From NCBI GenBank assembly GCA_946480655.1, contig CAMLKN010000162.1, positions 1 through 5,605 of the forward strand: a stretch of 5,605 bases of DNA, given 5' to 3'. This DNA is from an uncultured Devosia sp. GTDB taxonomy: Bacteria; Pseudomonadota; Alphaproteobacteria; Rhizobiales; Devosiaceae. Positions 1 to 5,605 of this stretch are shown piece after piece. The notes under the pieces were generated by a model. It ran no database searches, was not told the origin of the DNA, and saw nothing but the letters and a program-made list of their open reading frames with translations. A program made the translations under genes and the position numbers. Positions within the stretch are counted from its first letter, which is position 1; every line of letters starts with the position of its first letter.

Positions 1-9
1 GCTCGCCGC

Positions 10-1458
10 CTATCCGCCGCGGCGGCTATGCTTGACGATTTCGATGCTGTGCGTCCGGATCTTCTTGCGAAGAGTGTTGCGATTGAGCCCCAGCAGATCC
101 GCTGCCTTGATCTGATTGCCGCCGCAGGCATTGAGGGCCATGGCAATCAGCGGCGCCTCGACCTTGTCGATGACCCGCTGGTACATGCCGGGCGGCGGCA
201 GGTTGGGCTCGTGCTCGCGCAGCAACTGGCCGACATGAGTCTCGACGGCCATGGAAATGTCCATCGGCCCGGAAACGGCATTGACCGAGGGGCGATCAAC
301 GATGTTGAGCTCGTTCTGCACGATCTCGGCCGAAATCTGCTCGTCGGCATAGAGCGCGGACAGGCGCCGAACCAGGTTCTCCAGCTCGCGGATATTGCCC
401 GGCCAATTGTAGTTCTGCATCAGCCTGATGGCTTCGGGCGATATCGTCTTGGACGGCTCGCCCTCACGCTGCGCCATGCGCAGGAAGTGCTGGACCAAGT
501 CCGTGATATCGTCGATGCGCTCGCGCAGCGGCGGCAGGCGGATCGGGACCACATTGAGACGATAGTAGAGGTCTTCGCGGAACAGGCCCTGCCGGATCAT
601 CTGGCTGAGGTCGCGATGCGTGGCCGCCACGATGCGCACATTGGTCTTGATGGCATTGCGGCCACCCACCATCGTGTATTCGCCTTCCTGCAATACTCGC
701 AGAAGCCGGGTCTGCGCATCCATCGGCATGTCGCCGATTTCGTCGAGGAAAAGCGTGCCACCTTCCGCCTGTTCGAACCGGCCGGAGGAGCGGGTATTGG
801 CGCCGGTAAAGGCGCCCTTTTCGTGCCCGAAAAGTTCCGCCTCGATGAGGTCGCGCGGGATGGCGGCCATGTTGATGGCCACGAACGGCCCATTGCGACG
901 CTTGCCGAAATCATGAAGCGCCCGCGCCACCAGTTCCTTGCCGGTGCCGCTCTCGCCGGTGATCATCACCGTGAGATCGGTCTGCATCAGGCGGGCCAGA
1001 GCCCGATAGATGTCCTGCATGGCCGTGGAACGCCCGACGAGGGGCATGTTCTCGCCCGGCTCGTCAGCCTTCCGCTCGGCATTGGTGGGCTTCTTGGCAT
1101 CCGCCAGGGCCCTCGCCACCACCGAGAGTACTTCGGTTATGTCGAAAGGCTTGGGCAGGTATTCGTAGGCGCCCACTTCCGATGCGCGGATCGCGGTCAT
1201 GAACGTGTTCTGGGCGCTCATGACGATCATGGGCAGCTCGGGGCGCAGCTTCTTGATCTTGGGCATGACCTCGAAGGCATTGCCATCCGGCATGGCCACG
1301 TCGGTGATCAGGATGTCCCCTTCCCCGCGGCTCACCCAGTTCCACATGGTGGAAATGTTGCCCGTGGGGCGGACTTCGTATCCGGCGCGGGTCAGGGCCT
1401 GGTTGAGCACCATGCGGATGGCGGCATCGTCATCGGCGAGCAGAACGACATGGCTCAT
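10..1458 (-). CDS. ntrC: Nitrogen regulation response regulator NtrC (sigma54-dependent activator)
   Basis: Cytoplasmic transcription activator that is phosphorylated by NtrB under nitrogen limitation and drives sigma54 RNA polymerase at nitrogen-assimilation promoters. The 482 residues match the usual family length. A receiver domain occupies about 1-120, with acidic pocket D9/D10, phosphoacceptor D53, S81 and K103. The central AAA+ domain, about 138-375, has Walker A GESGTGKE (168-175), the sigma54-contacting GAFTGA loop (215-220) and Walker B-type TLFLDEIGD (235-243). A Fis-type helix-turn-helix lies at the C-terminus, containing the segment [20 protein letters not shown]. All three modules are intact, so it should be a true sigma54 activator, unlike the Rhodobacter NtrC that lacks GAFTGA. 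The ATG overlaps the ntrB stop codon as ATGA, and AGAGGG (1468-1473) lies 9 nt upstream. Only 9 bases follow the stop, so downstream partners such as ntrYX cannot be seen. Confidence 0.97.
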   Translation of the reverse strand: MSHVVLLADDDAAIRMVLNQALTRAGYEVRPTGNISTMWNWVSRGEGDILITDVAMPDGNAFEVMPKIKKLRPELPMIVMSAQNTFMTAIRASEVGAYEYLPKPFDITEVLSVVARALADAKKPTNAERKADEPGENMPLVGRSTAMQDIYRALARLMQTDLTVMITGESGTGKELVARALHDFGKRRNGPFVAINMAAIPRDLIEAELFGHEKGAFTGANTRSSGRFEQAEGGTLFLDEIGDMPMDAQTRLLRVLQEGEYTMVGGRNAIKTNVRIVAATHRDLSQMIRQGLFREDLYYRLNVVPIRLPPLRERIDDITDLVQHFLRMAQREGEPSKTISPEAIRLMQNYNWPGNIRELENLVRRLSALYADEQISAEIVQNELNIVDRPSVNAVSGPMDISMAVETHVGQLLREHEPNLPPPGMYQRVIDKVEAPLIAMALNACGGNQIKAADLLGLNRNTLRKKIRTHSIEIVKHSRRGG

Positions 1459-2594
1459 GTGGACGGACCCTCTTCGGCGTCGGCGGGAGTCTGGAAGGCA
1501 CCGCTGGCGACCGGCAGCAGGATGCGGAAACGGGTGCGACCGGGACGGCTGTCGCAGTCGATGACGCCGCCATGATCGCCCACGATCTTGGCCACCAGCG
1601 CCAGGCCCAGGCCCGATCCATTGGTCTTGGTGGTGACGAAGGGATCGAACAGGAAAGGCAGGATATCGGGCGGTACGCCCGGCCCATTATCCTCGATGAT
1701 GATCTCGAGCGGCAGGGAAATGCGCTCAGCCACGCCGGCAACGCTGATGCGAATGCCGGGACGGAACGCAGTCATGATCTTGATTTCAGGTTTCTGAGTT
1801 CTCTCAAGCGCTTCCGAGGCGTTCTTGATCAGGTTCAGGAAGATCTGGATCAGCTGGTCGCGATTGCCGAAGACCGGCGGCAGCGACGGGTCGTACTCTT
1901 CATAGAAGGTGATGCCGCGCGCCACGCCGTTGCGGGCCAGGAGTTTCACCCGGTCGAGCACGACGTGGATGTTGATCGGCTCGCGCTCCATCGGCCGCTC
2001 GTCGCCGAACACTTCCACCCGGTCGATCAGACCGACGATCCGGTCGGTCTCCTCGCGGATGAGGCGGGCAAGAGGAACCTCGTCGGAAGGGATCGTCTGT
2101 TCGAGCAGTTGCGCCGCGCCGCGAATGCCCGAGAGCGGGTTCTTGATCTCGTGGGCCAGCATGGAGGCGAGGCCTGTTACTGAGCGCGCGGCGCCGCGCG
2201 ACACCATCTGCCGATCGATCTTGTCGGCCATGGTGCGTTCCTGGATCAGCATGGCGACACGCCCATCCGTATCCGAGATCGGGCTGGCAAAGACGTCCGC
2301 GATGCGTTCGTCCCCGAAGCGGGACGACCCAACCCGCACCCGATACTCCGTCATCGGCGCGCGCCGCTGCACCACAGTTTCGACAAGCGAAATAATGGGC
2401 GAGCCGAAGGCGATGAGATCGTCGAGCCGTTGCCGCGTGAGCACGCTCAGTGAAGCGCCGAAAAACGCCTCGGCAGCGTAGTTGACGAACTGGATGCCCC
2501 GGTTCTCATCGAGAACGACGATGGGTTGCGGCAATGCCTGCAACACGGCCCGGGCCGGCACCGAATCCACGTCCATCAATACTGCGCTACTCAC
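1455..2594 (-). CDS. ntrB: Nitrogen regulation sensor histidine kinase NtrB (GlnL)
   Basis: Soluble sensor kinase/phosphatase that phosphorylates NtrC; in the family its activity is switched by PII proteins (GlnB/GlnK). Numbering from the GTG at 2594 (379 aa): a PAS-like sensor domain at about 10-115 begins [14 protein letters not shown]; the H-box reads [11 protein letters not shown] with phosphorylated H148; the N-box is [10 protein letters not shown] with N258; the ATP lid has DNGPGV (302-307) and GSGLGL (326-331). No transmembrane segment is visible, as expected for NtrB and unlike NtrY. I chose GTG at 2594 over an in-frame GTG at 2609 because GGAGGG (2602-2607) sits 7 nt before it and it forms a GTGA overlap with the dusB stop. 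The 2609 start would place that ribosome site inside the gene and add only five residues. It ends in an ATGA overlap with ntrC. Product certain; exact start likely. Confidence 0.96.
   Translation of the reverse strand: MSSAVLMDVDSVPARAVLQALPQPIVVLDENRGIQFVNYAAEAFFGASLSVLTRQRLDDLIAFGSPIISLVETVVQRRAPMTEYRVRVGSSRFGDERIADVFASPISDTDGRVAMLIQERTMADKIDRQMVSRGAARSVTGLASMLAHEIKNPLSGIRGAAQLLEQTIPSDEVPLARLIREETDRIVGLIDRVEVFGDERPMEREPINIHVVLDRVKLLARNGVARGITFYEEYDPSLPPVFGNRDQLIQIFLNLIKNASEALERTQKPEIKIMTAFRPGIRISVAGVAERISLPLEIIIEDNGPGVPPDILPFLFDPFVTTKTNGSGLGLALVAKIVGDHGGVIDCDSRPGRTRFRILLPVASGAFQTPADAEEGPST
1468..1473 (-). promoter_or_regulatory. Ribosome binding site of ntrC
   Basis: AGAGGG on the minus strand lies within the 3' end of ntrB, 9 nt before the ntrC ATG. 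Together with the ATGA stop/start overlap it suggests coupled production of kinase and regulator. Confidence 0.6.
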
Positions 2595-3592
2595 GCCGCA
2601 GCCCTCCACTCACCGGAAAACAGGGTGCCGATCAGTGCCAGCACTTCTTGTGTATTGTCATTGTCGAGCAAGGCCCTGCGGGTCGGCTTGTCGAGCGCGA
2701 GGCCAGCCGCCTGGGCATACCAGTCCAGATGCTTGCGTGCGGCCCTCAGGCCCACTTCCTTGCCATAGTCGACCAGCATCCCCTCATAGTGCTCCCGCAC
2801 CAGGGCGACGAGGTCTGCGCCTTCCGGCGCGGCCTCGGCCTGCTCGCCGGCGAGCCCTGCCCCGATCTGGCCGACGCGCCAGGGCTGGCCCTGCGCGCCA
2901 CGCCCAAGCATCACCGCAGCGGCGCCCGACTCATCGAGCGCTTGCCGCGCCGAAGCGAGGTCCGTGATGTCGCCATTGACCACGACCGGTACATCCACCG
3001 CCTCGACCACGCTGCGCACCAGGCCCCAGCGGGCCGTGCCCTTGTAGAACTGCTGCCGGGTACGGCCATGGACGGTGATCATCTGCGCCCCGGCGCTGAC
3101 AGCAAGCCGCGCGATTTGCGGGGCGTTGAGACTATCATCGTCCCAGCCCAGCCGCATTTTGACGGTGACAGGACGGGTCGTCGCTGAGGCCACGGCCTCG
3201 ACAATGGCGAGCGCCTGGTCCGGCACGCGCATCAGGGCCGAACCGGCATAACCATTGGTTACCCGCTTGGCGGGACAACCGAAATTGATGTCGATGATAT
3301 CGGCGCCTGCGCCTTCGGCAATGCGCGCGCCTTCGGCCATCCACTGCGCCTCGCAACCCGCCAATTGCACCACATGAGGCAACGAGCCGGCTCGCGTGAG
3401 CTTGCGGACCATGCCCTCATGCCCGGTCGTCAGGGCAGAGCTGGCAACCATTTCGGATACGACGAGACCGGCTCCGTACCGTTCGGCGATCTCCCGAAAG
3501 GGCCGGTCGGTAATGCCCGCCATCGGCGCCAGGAAGGCGCGATTGCGAATAGCATGCCCTCCGATGCTCAATGCACAGGCATTGTCACTCAA
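2591..3592 (-). CDS. dusB: tRNA-dihydrouridine synthase DusB (NifR3 family)
   Basis: FMN-dependent enzyme that reduces specific uridines in tRNA to dihydrouridine using NADPH; formerly called NifR3 because it often leads ntrBC operons. Numbering from TTG at 3592 (333 aa): an N-terminal TIM barrel with APMAGITDRPF (22-32), the INFGCPAKRV motif with catalytic acid C106, VKMRLG (144-149) with FMN-contacting K145, TVHGRTRQQFYKG (173-185), VNGD (205-208) and GRGAQGQPW (230-238). An alpha-helical tRNA-binding C-terminus follows. The start is uncertain: no ATG or GTG lies before the barrel, and the in-frame candidates are TTG at 3637, 3592 and 3571, with a stop just above 3637. I favour 3592, giving MSDNACALSIGG, a typical family N-terminus; a weak GGGG (3600-3603) lies 7 nt upstream. 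First gene of the dusB-ntrB-ntrC operon, overlapping ntrB by 4 bp. Confidence 0.95.
   Translation of the reverse strand: MSDNACALSIGGHAIRNRAFLAPMAGITDRPFREIAERYGAGLVVSEMVASSALTTGHEGMVRKLTRAGSLPHVVQLAGCEAQWMAEGARIAEGAGADIIDINFGCPAKRVTNGYAGSALMRVPDQALAIVEAVASATTRPVTVKMRLGWDDDSLNAPQIARLAVSAGAQMITVHGRTRQQFYKGTARWGLVRSVVEAVDVPVVVNGDITDLASARQALDESGAAAVMLGRGAQGQPWRVGQIGAGLAGEQAEAAPEGADLVALVREHYEGMLVDYGKEVGLRAARKHLDWYAQAAGLALDKPTRRALLDNDNTQEVLALIGTLFSGEWRAAA
2602..2607 (-). promoter_or_regulatory. Ribosome binding site of ntrB (decides start)
   Basis: GGAGGG on the minus strand, inside the last codons of dusB, is 7 nt before the GTG at 2594. It supports that start rather than GTG 2609, which partly overlaps this site. 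It implies that ntrB translation is coupled to termination of dusB. Confidence 0.7.
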
Positions 3593-3605
3593 CGAACTGC
3601 CCCAG

Positions 3606-3617
3606 AATTGTTCAATT
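3606..3617. repeat. Perfect short dyad in the dusB leader
   Basis: AATTG-TT-CAATT is a perfect inverted repeat with 5-bp arms and a 2-bp centre. It lies 14 bp upstream of the favoured dusB TTG start and downstream of the weak dusB promoter candidate, in an unusually AT-rich patch of a GC-rich region. The position would suit a repressor site, but 12 bp is short enough to arise by chance and I recognise no specific regulator. Confidence 0.35.
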
Positions 3618-3633
3618 TGGCAATGATGCCCGC

Positions 3634-3661
3634 ACAATAATCATTTTCGGGTGCCGCGCAA
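3634..3661 (-). promoter_or_regulatory. Weak candidate promoter for dusB-ntrB-ntrC
   Basis: On the minus strand TTGCGC (3656-3661) and TATTGT (3634-3639) are separated by 16 bp, partial matches to the -35 and -10 hexamers. Transcription would begin near 3627, giving a leader of about 35 nt to TTG 3592. The TTG at 3637 falls inside this -10 element and so could not be the start if this promoter is real. The match is poor; the operon must start somewhere in this divergent gap, but this exact site is tentative. Confidence 0.22.
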
Positions 3662-3700
3662 CCGCTTCGCATGGTCGCAGGAGCGGAAATCAGCCCTGCT

Positions 3701-3729
3701 CTTGCCGCATGGCAGCACCAAGGCTAGAC
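3701..3729 (+). promoter_or_regulatory. Candidate housekeeping promoter for ispDF-cinA
   Basis: CTTGCC (3701-3706) and CTAGAC (3724-3729) are separated by exactly 17 bp. This matches 5 of 6 and 4 of 6 positions of the rhizobial vegetative consensus CTTGAC-N17-CTATAT. Predicted transcription start is near 3736, a leader of about 38 nt before the ispDF ATG. It lies within the divergent region and does not overlap the dusB promoter candidate. Inferred from sequence match and position only. Confidence 0.4.
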
Positions 3730-3773
3730 CCTATGGAATGTGACGGTTTCTGCTTCGAAGTGCCTATATCCCC

Positions 3774-4964
3774 ATGCGTCCAAAATCCACAGCCGTCATA
3801 ATTGTCGCAGCCGGAAAAGGCGAGCGCGCGGGCGCCGACGGCAATACTGAGCCCAAGCAATACCGTCTGGTCGCAGGCAAGCCGGTTCTGGCGCGCACCA
3901 TTGCTGCCTTCCTTGCCAGCGACAGCGTTACCCATGTGCTGCCCGTCATCCATGCCGATCATACGGACAGATATGCGGCGCTCGGCTTGACAGACACCCG
4001 CCTGTTGCCGGCGGTTGCCGGCGGAGCCACGCGGCAGGCTTCAGTGCTCGAAGGGCTCAAGGCGCTGGCGCCGCTGCGCCCGGACCGGGTTCTCATTCAG
4101 GACGCGGCAAGGCCCTTCGTCAGCACCGACCTCATCACCCGCATTACGGTCGCACTGGGCGGGCATGACGGCGCGCTGCCTACCCTGCCTGTCACCGACA
4201 CGATCAAGCGATCGCTCGATGGCGAGCTCGTCGCAACCACTGAAGACCGCAGGCAATTGTTTGCCGCCCAGACCCCGCAGGGCTTCCGCTTTGGTCAGAT
4301 CTTCTCGGCCCATATGCGCGCCGGCACGGTGCGCCGGGAATTCACCGACGATGCAGAAATCGCCGAATGGGCGGGCCTGCGCGTCGCCATGGTCGAGGGC
4401 GACCGCAACAACATCAAGATTACCCACCCCGAAGATTTCGTCCGTGCGGAGCGCATTGCTATGGCAGACCAGGGTTATGAGACCCGCATCGGCACCGGGT
4501 ACGACGTGCATCCGTTCGCGCCCGGAGACGCCGTCTGGCTATGCGGTGTGAAAATCCCGCATAAGGCAAAACTGCAGGGTCATTCGGACGCCGACGTGGC
4601 CCTGCATGCGCTGACCGATGCCATTCTGGGCGCCATAGGCGAGGGCGATATCGGCACCCATTTCCCGCCCAGCGACATGCAGTGGAAAGGCGCTGCCTCG
4701 ACGCTGTTCCTCCGTCATGCCGGCGACCTGGTGAAAAATCGGGGCGGGCGGATCGTCAATCTGGACGTGACAATTGTCGCCGAAGCGCCGAGGATTGCCG
4801 CTCACGTCCCCGCCATGTGCGCCGTGATTGCCGAGACGCTCGGCATTTCACCGGACCGCGTGGCCGTCAAGGCGACGACAAACGAGAAGCTCGGATTCAT
4901 CGGGCGAGAGGAGGGTATCGTGTCGATGGCCAGTGCCAGTGTTGAAGTGCCGAGGAGTGTGTGA
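3774..4964 (+). CDS. ispDF: Bifunctional IspD/IspF enzyme (MEP pathway)
   Basis: Catalyses two non-consecutive MEP-pathway steps: CTP plus MEP to CDP-ME (IspD), and CDP-ME 2-phosphate to MEcPP plus CMP (IspF), supplying isoprenoid precursors for quinones and undecaprenyl phosphate. At 396 aa it has the length of known fusions. The IspD half, about 1-230, shows the nucleotide loop VAAGKGERAG with R18, then PKQY (27-30), QDAARP (109-114), PVTDTIKR, QTPQGF, FTDD (190-193) and the THPEDF region. The IspF half, from about 237, shows GYDVHPF with zinc ligands D244 and H246, GHSDADV (269-275), third zinc ligand H278, GDIGTHFP with D292, and VKATTNEKLGFIGREEGI. One oddity is Q109, where many IspDs have His before DAARP. 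The ATG directly precedes the conserved N-terminal strand. No strong Shine-Dalgarno is visible; the nearest purine run is GAAG at 3757-3760. Its stop overlaps the cinA-like gene. Confidence 0.97.
   Translation: MRPKSTAVIIVAAGKGERAGADGNTEPKQYRLVAGKPVLARTIAAFLASDSVTHVLPVIHADHTDRYAALGLTDTRLLPAVAGGATRQASVLEGLKALAPLRPDRVLIQDAARPFVSTDLITRITVALGGHDGALPTLPVTDTIKRSLDGELVATTEDRRQLFAAQTPQGFRFGQIFSAHMRAGTVRREFTDDAEIAEWAGLRVAMVEGDRNNIKITHPEDFVRAERIAMADQGYETRIGTGYDVHPFAPGDAVWLCGVKIPHKAKLQGHSDADVALHALTDAILGAIGEGDIGTHFPPSDMQWKGAASTLFLRHAGDLVKNRGGRIVNLDVTIVAEAPRIAAHVPAMCAVIAETLGISPDRVAVKATTNEKLGFIGREEGIVSMASASVEVPRSV
4952..4957 (+). promoter_or_regulatory. Ribosome binding site of the CinA-like gene (decides start)
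   Basis: GAGGAG, within the last codons of ispDF, is 6 nt from the ATG at 4964 but only 3 nt from the GTG at 4961. The spacing favours the ATG, with a one-base overlap (TGATG) between the ispDF stop and this start. Confidence 0.6.
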
Positions 4965-5470
4965 TGGCGGCCAAGGCGAAACCCTCTGCGGGCAAGCAGA
5001 TCATCGATATCCTGGCGGAGCGCAACCAGACCTTGGTGACGGCAGAAAGCTGCACAGGCGGCATGATCGCTTCCGCCCTGACCGATATTCCGGGTGCATC
5101 GGCAGCGATCTATGGCGGCTACGTCACCTACGCCAATTCGGCCAAGTCGCGGATGATCCAGGTGCAGCCCCGGCTGATCAGGGATTATGGCGCGGTGAGC
5201 AACCAGGTGGCCCGCGCGATGGCCGACGGAGCCCGCAACACCGCCCGCGTCGATTACGCGGTGGCGGTCACCGGGATAGCCGGGCCGGATGGCGGCAGCG
5301 AAAAGAAACCTGTTGGGCTCGTCTATGTCGCCGTGTCGTCGGAACTGGCCACCGTTGTGATCGAACACCGCTTCAGCACTGACCTCGGGCGCGACGGCAT
5401 CCGTAAGGCGACTGTCGATGCGGCGCTGGATCTGGTTCTGCAGGTGCTGACCAGCGATCCGCCGAACTAA
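4964..5470 (+). CDS. Stand-alone CinA C-terminal domain protein, probable nicotinamide-nucleotide amidase (PncC-like)
   Basis: Family members of this type hydrolyse nicotinamide mononucleotide to nicotinate mononucleotide and ammonia, recycling NMN (for example from NAD-dependent DNA ligase) into NAD synthesis. The 168 residues cover only the CinA C-terminal domain; the N-terminal molybdopterin-binding-like domain of full CinA is absent, as in E. coli PncC (YgaD). Visible motifs are TAESCTGG (26-33) with the likely nucleophile S29, GGYVTYANSAK, AVAVTGIAGPDGGSEKKPVG, and a C-terminal GRDGIRKATVDAALDL helix. No signal peptide or membrane segment is apparent. The ATG at 4964 is preferred over GTG 4961 on ribosome-site spacing. 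It is cotranscribed and probably translationally coupled with ispDF, and its stop is 6 bp from the convergent gene's stop. The family is clear; the amidase activity is transferred from the family. Often annotated cinA or pncC. Confidence 0.92.
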   Translation: MAAKAKPSAGKQIIDILAERNQTLVTAESCTGGMIASALTDIPGASAAIYGGYVTYANSAKSRMIQVQPRLIRDYGAVSNQVARAMADGARNTARVDYAVAVTGIAGPDGGSEKKPVGLVYVAVSSELATVVIEHRFSTDLGRDGIRKATVDAALDLVLQVLTSDPPN

Positions 5471-5476
5471 GCGGGC

Positions 5477-5605
5477 TTAATCCCCGAACCGCCTGTCAGC
5501 CTCGTCGCAGAAAGCGCGCATGATTTCGTCCTGCTTGGCGGCAAAGGCCGGTTCGGCCACGGCCGCGATCAGCGGATTGGAAATCTTGAAGTCGATCTCG
5601 AAGCG
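5477..5605 (-). CDS. RatA/Coq10-type START-domain protein, C-terminal 42 residues (partial)
   Basis: Reading the minus strand inward from the right edge gives an open frame of 42 codons ending in TAA at 5477-5479. It begins RFEIDFKISNPLIAAVAEP and ends CDEADRRFGD. The pattern of a FEIDFKISNPL strand, then a hydrophobic turn, then a long amphipathic helix with many charged residues matches the end of the RatA/Coq10 polyketide-cyclase-like family, where the strand reads xDFxFxNPL and the helix closes the lipid-binding cavity. In bacteria such proteins are annotated as ubiquinone-binding Coq10-like proteins or as the RatA ribosome-association toxin. The alphaproteobacterial members are more plausibly quinone-related. 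The start and most of the domain lie beyond the window. Family assignment rests on a short tail plus synteny. Confidence 0.75.
   Translation of the reverse strand, partial: RFEIDFKISNPLIAAVAEPAFAAKQDEIMRAFCDEADRRFGD

Noticed and set aside
28..1575. A 515-codon open frame on the plus strand opposite ntrC
   Set aside because: It is the mirror of a high-GC coding gene whose codon bias removes stops from the antisense frame. The translation shows no family motif, whereas the minus strand encodes a complete, motif-perfect NtrC.
1572..2183. Plus-strand open frame opposite ntrB
   Set aside because: Same antisense effect; no recognisable domain, no ribosome site, and it lies fully over the kinase domain of ntrB.
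2534..3187. Plus-strand open frame opposite dusB
   Set aside because: Antisense shadow of the dusB barrel; no motif and no start context.
3640..3660. Possible sigma54 promoter on the minus strand (GGCACC resembling a -24 element)
   Set aside because: The GG is not followed by a GC at the required 10-bp distance; the -12 position reads AATG, so the invariant element is missing.
3650..3661. Possible NtrC-binding half site GGTGC
   Set aside because: No TGCACC partner at the required spacing on either side.
3690..3962. 90-codon minus-strand frame spanning the dusB-ispDF gap
   Set aside because: It overlaps the N-terminal coding part of ispDF and the ispDF promoter candidate, and its product has no family character.
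5546..5558. GGCCG-GTT-CGGCC hairpin as a terminator for the CinA-like gene
   Set aside because: It lies inside the convergent coding sequence about 75 bp past the stop, has a 3-nt loop and no T tract; GC-rich codons explain it.
1..5605. Mobile elements, CRISPR repeats, defence genes or RNA genes
   Set aside because: The window is almost fully covered by housekeeping genes with even composition, and I saw no terminal repeats, repeat arrays, or tRNA-like or rRNA-like segments.
5477..5605. Reading the RatA-like tail as half of a toxin-antitoxin pair
   Set aside because: RatA naming comes from an E. coli report. The neighbour is a CinA-like gene rather than a RatB homologue, and the family is mainly Coq10/START-like, so a toxin role is not supported here.

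Overview
This window looks like ordinary core chromosome from a GC-rich alphaproteobacterium, most likely of the order Hyphomicrobiales (Rhizobiales). Devosiaceae-like is only a guess. The grounds are the fused ispDF gene, the dusB(nifR3)-ntrB-ntrC gene order, a stand-alone CinA C-terminal gene next to ispDF, and a RatA/Coq10-type gene beyond that. I see no mobile element, CRISPR array, tRNA, rRNA or phage signature, and no evidence for a previously undescribed system.

Layout: on the minus strand, reading leftward from about 3.6 kb, lie dusB (tRNA-dihydrouridine synthase), ntrB (nitrogen sensor kinase) and ntrC (sigma54-dependent response regulator). They are packed with 4-bp stop/start overlaps (GTGA, ATGA), so they should form one translationally coupled operon. 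ntrC ends 9 bases from the left edge, so any following ntrYX genes are out of view. A divergent intergenic region of about 180 bp (roughly 3593-3773) separates dusB from ispDF on the plus strand. It holds a fair alphaproteobacterial promoter candidate for ispDF, a weak one for dusB, and a short perfect dyad in the dusB leader.

ispDF encodes a bifunctional enzyme of the MEP isoprenoid pathway. Its stop codon overlaps the start of a small CinA/PncC-type amidase gene. That gene converges, with only 6 bp between stop codons, on a minus-strand gene cut by the right edge, whose last 42 residues resemble the C-terminus of RatA/Coq10 START-domain proteins.

Functionally there are two units: a nitrogen-control operon led by a tRNA-modification gene, and an isoprenoid/NAD-salvage pair beside a probable quinone-related gene. 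Most points worth a second look concern start codons, small regulatory sites and one residue substitution in IspD.
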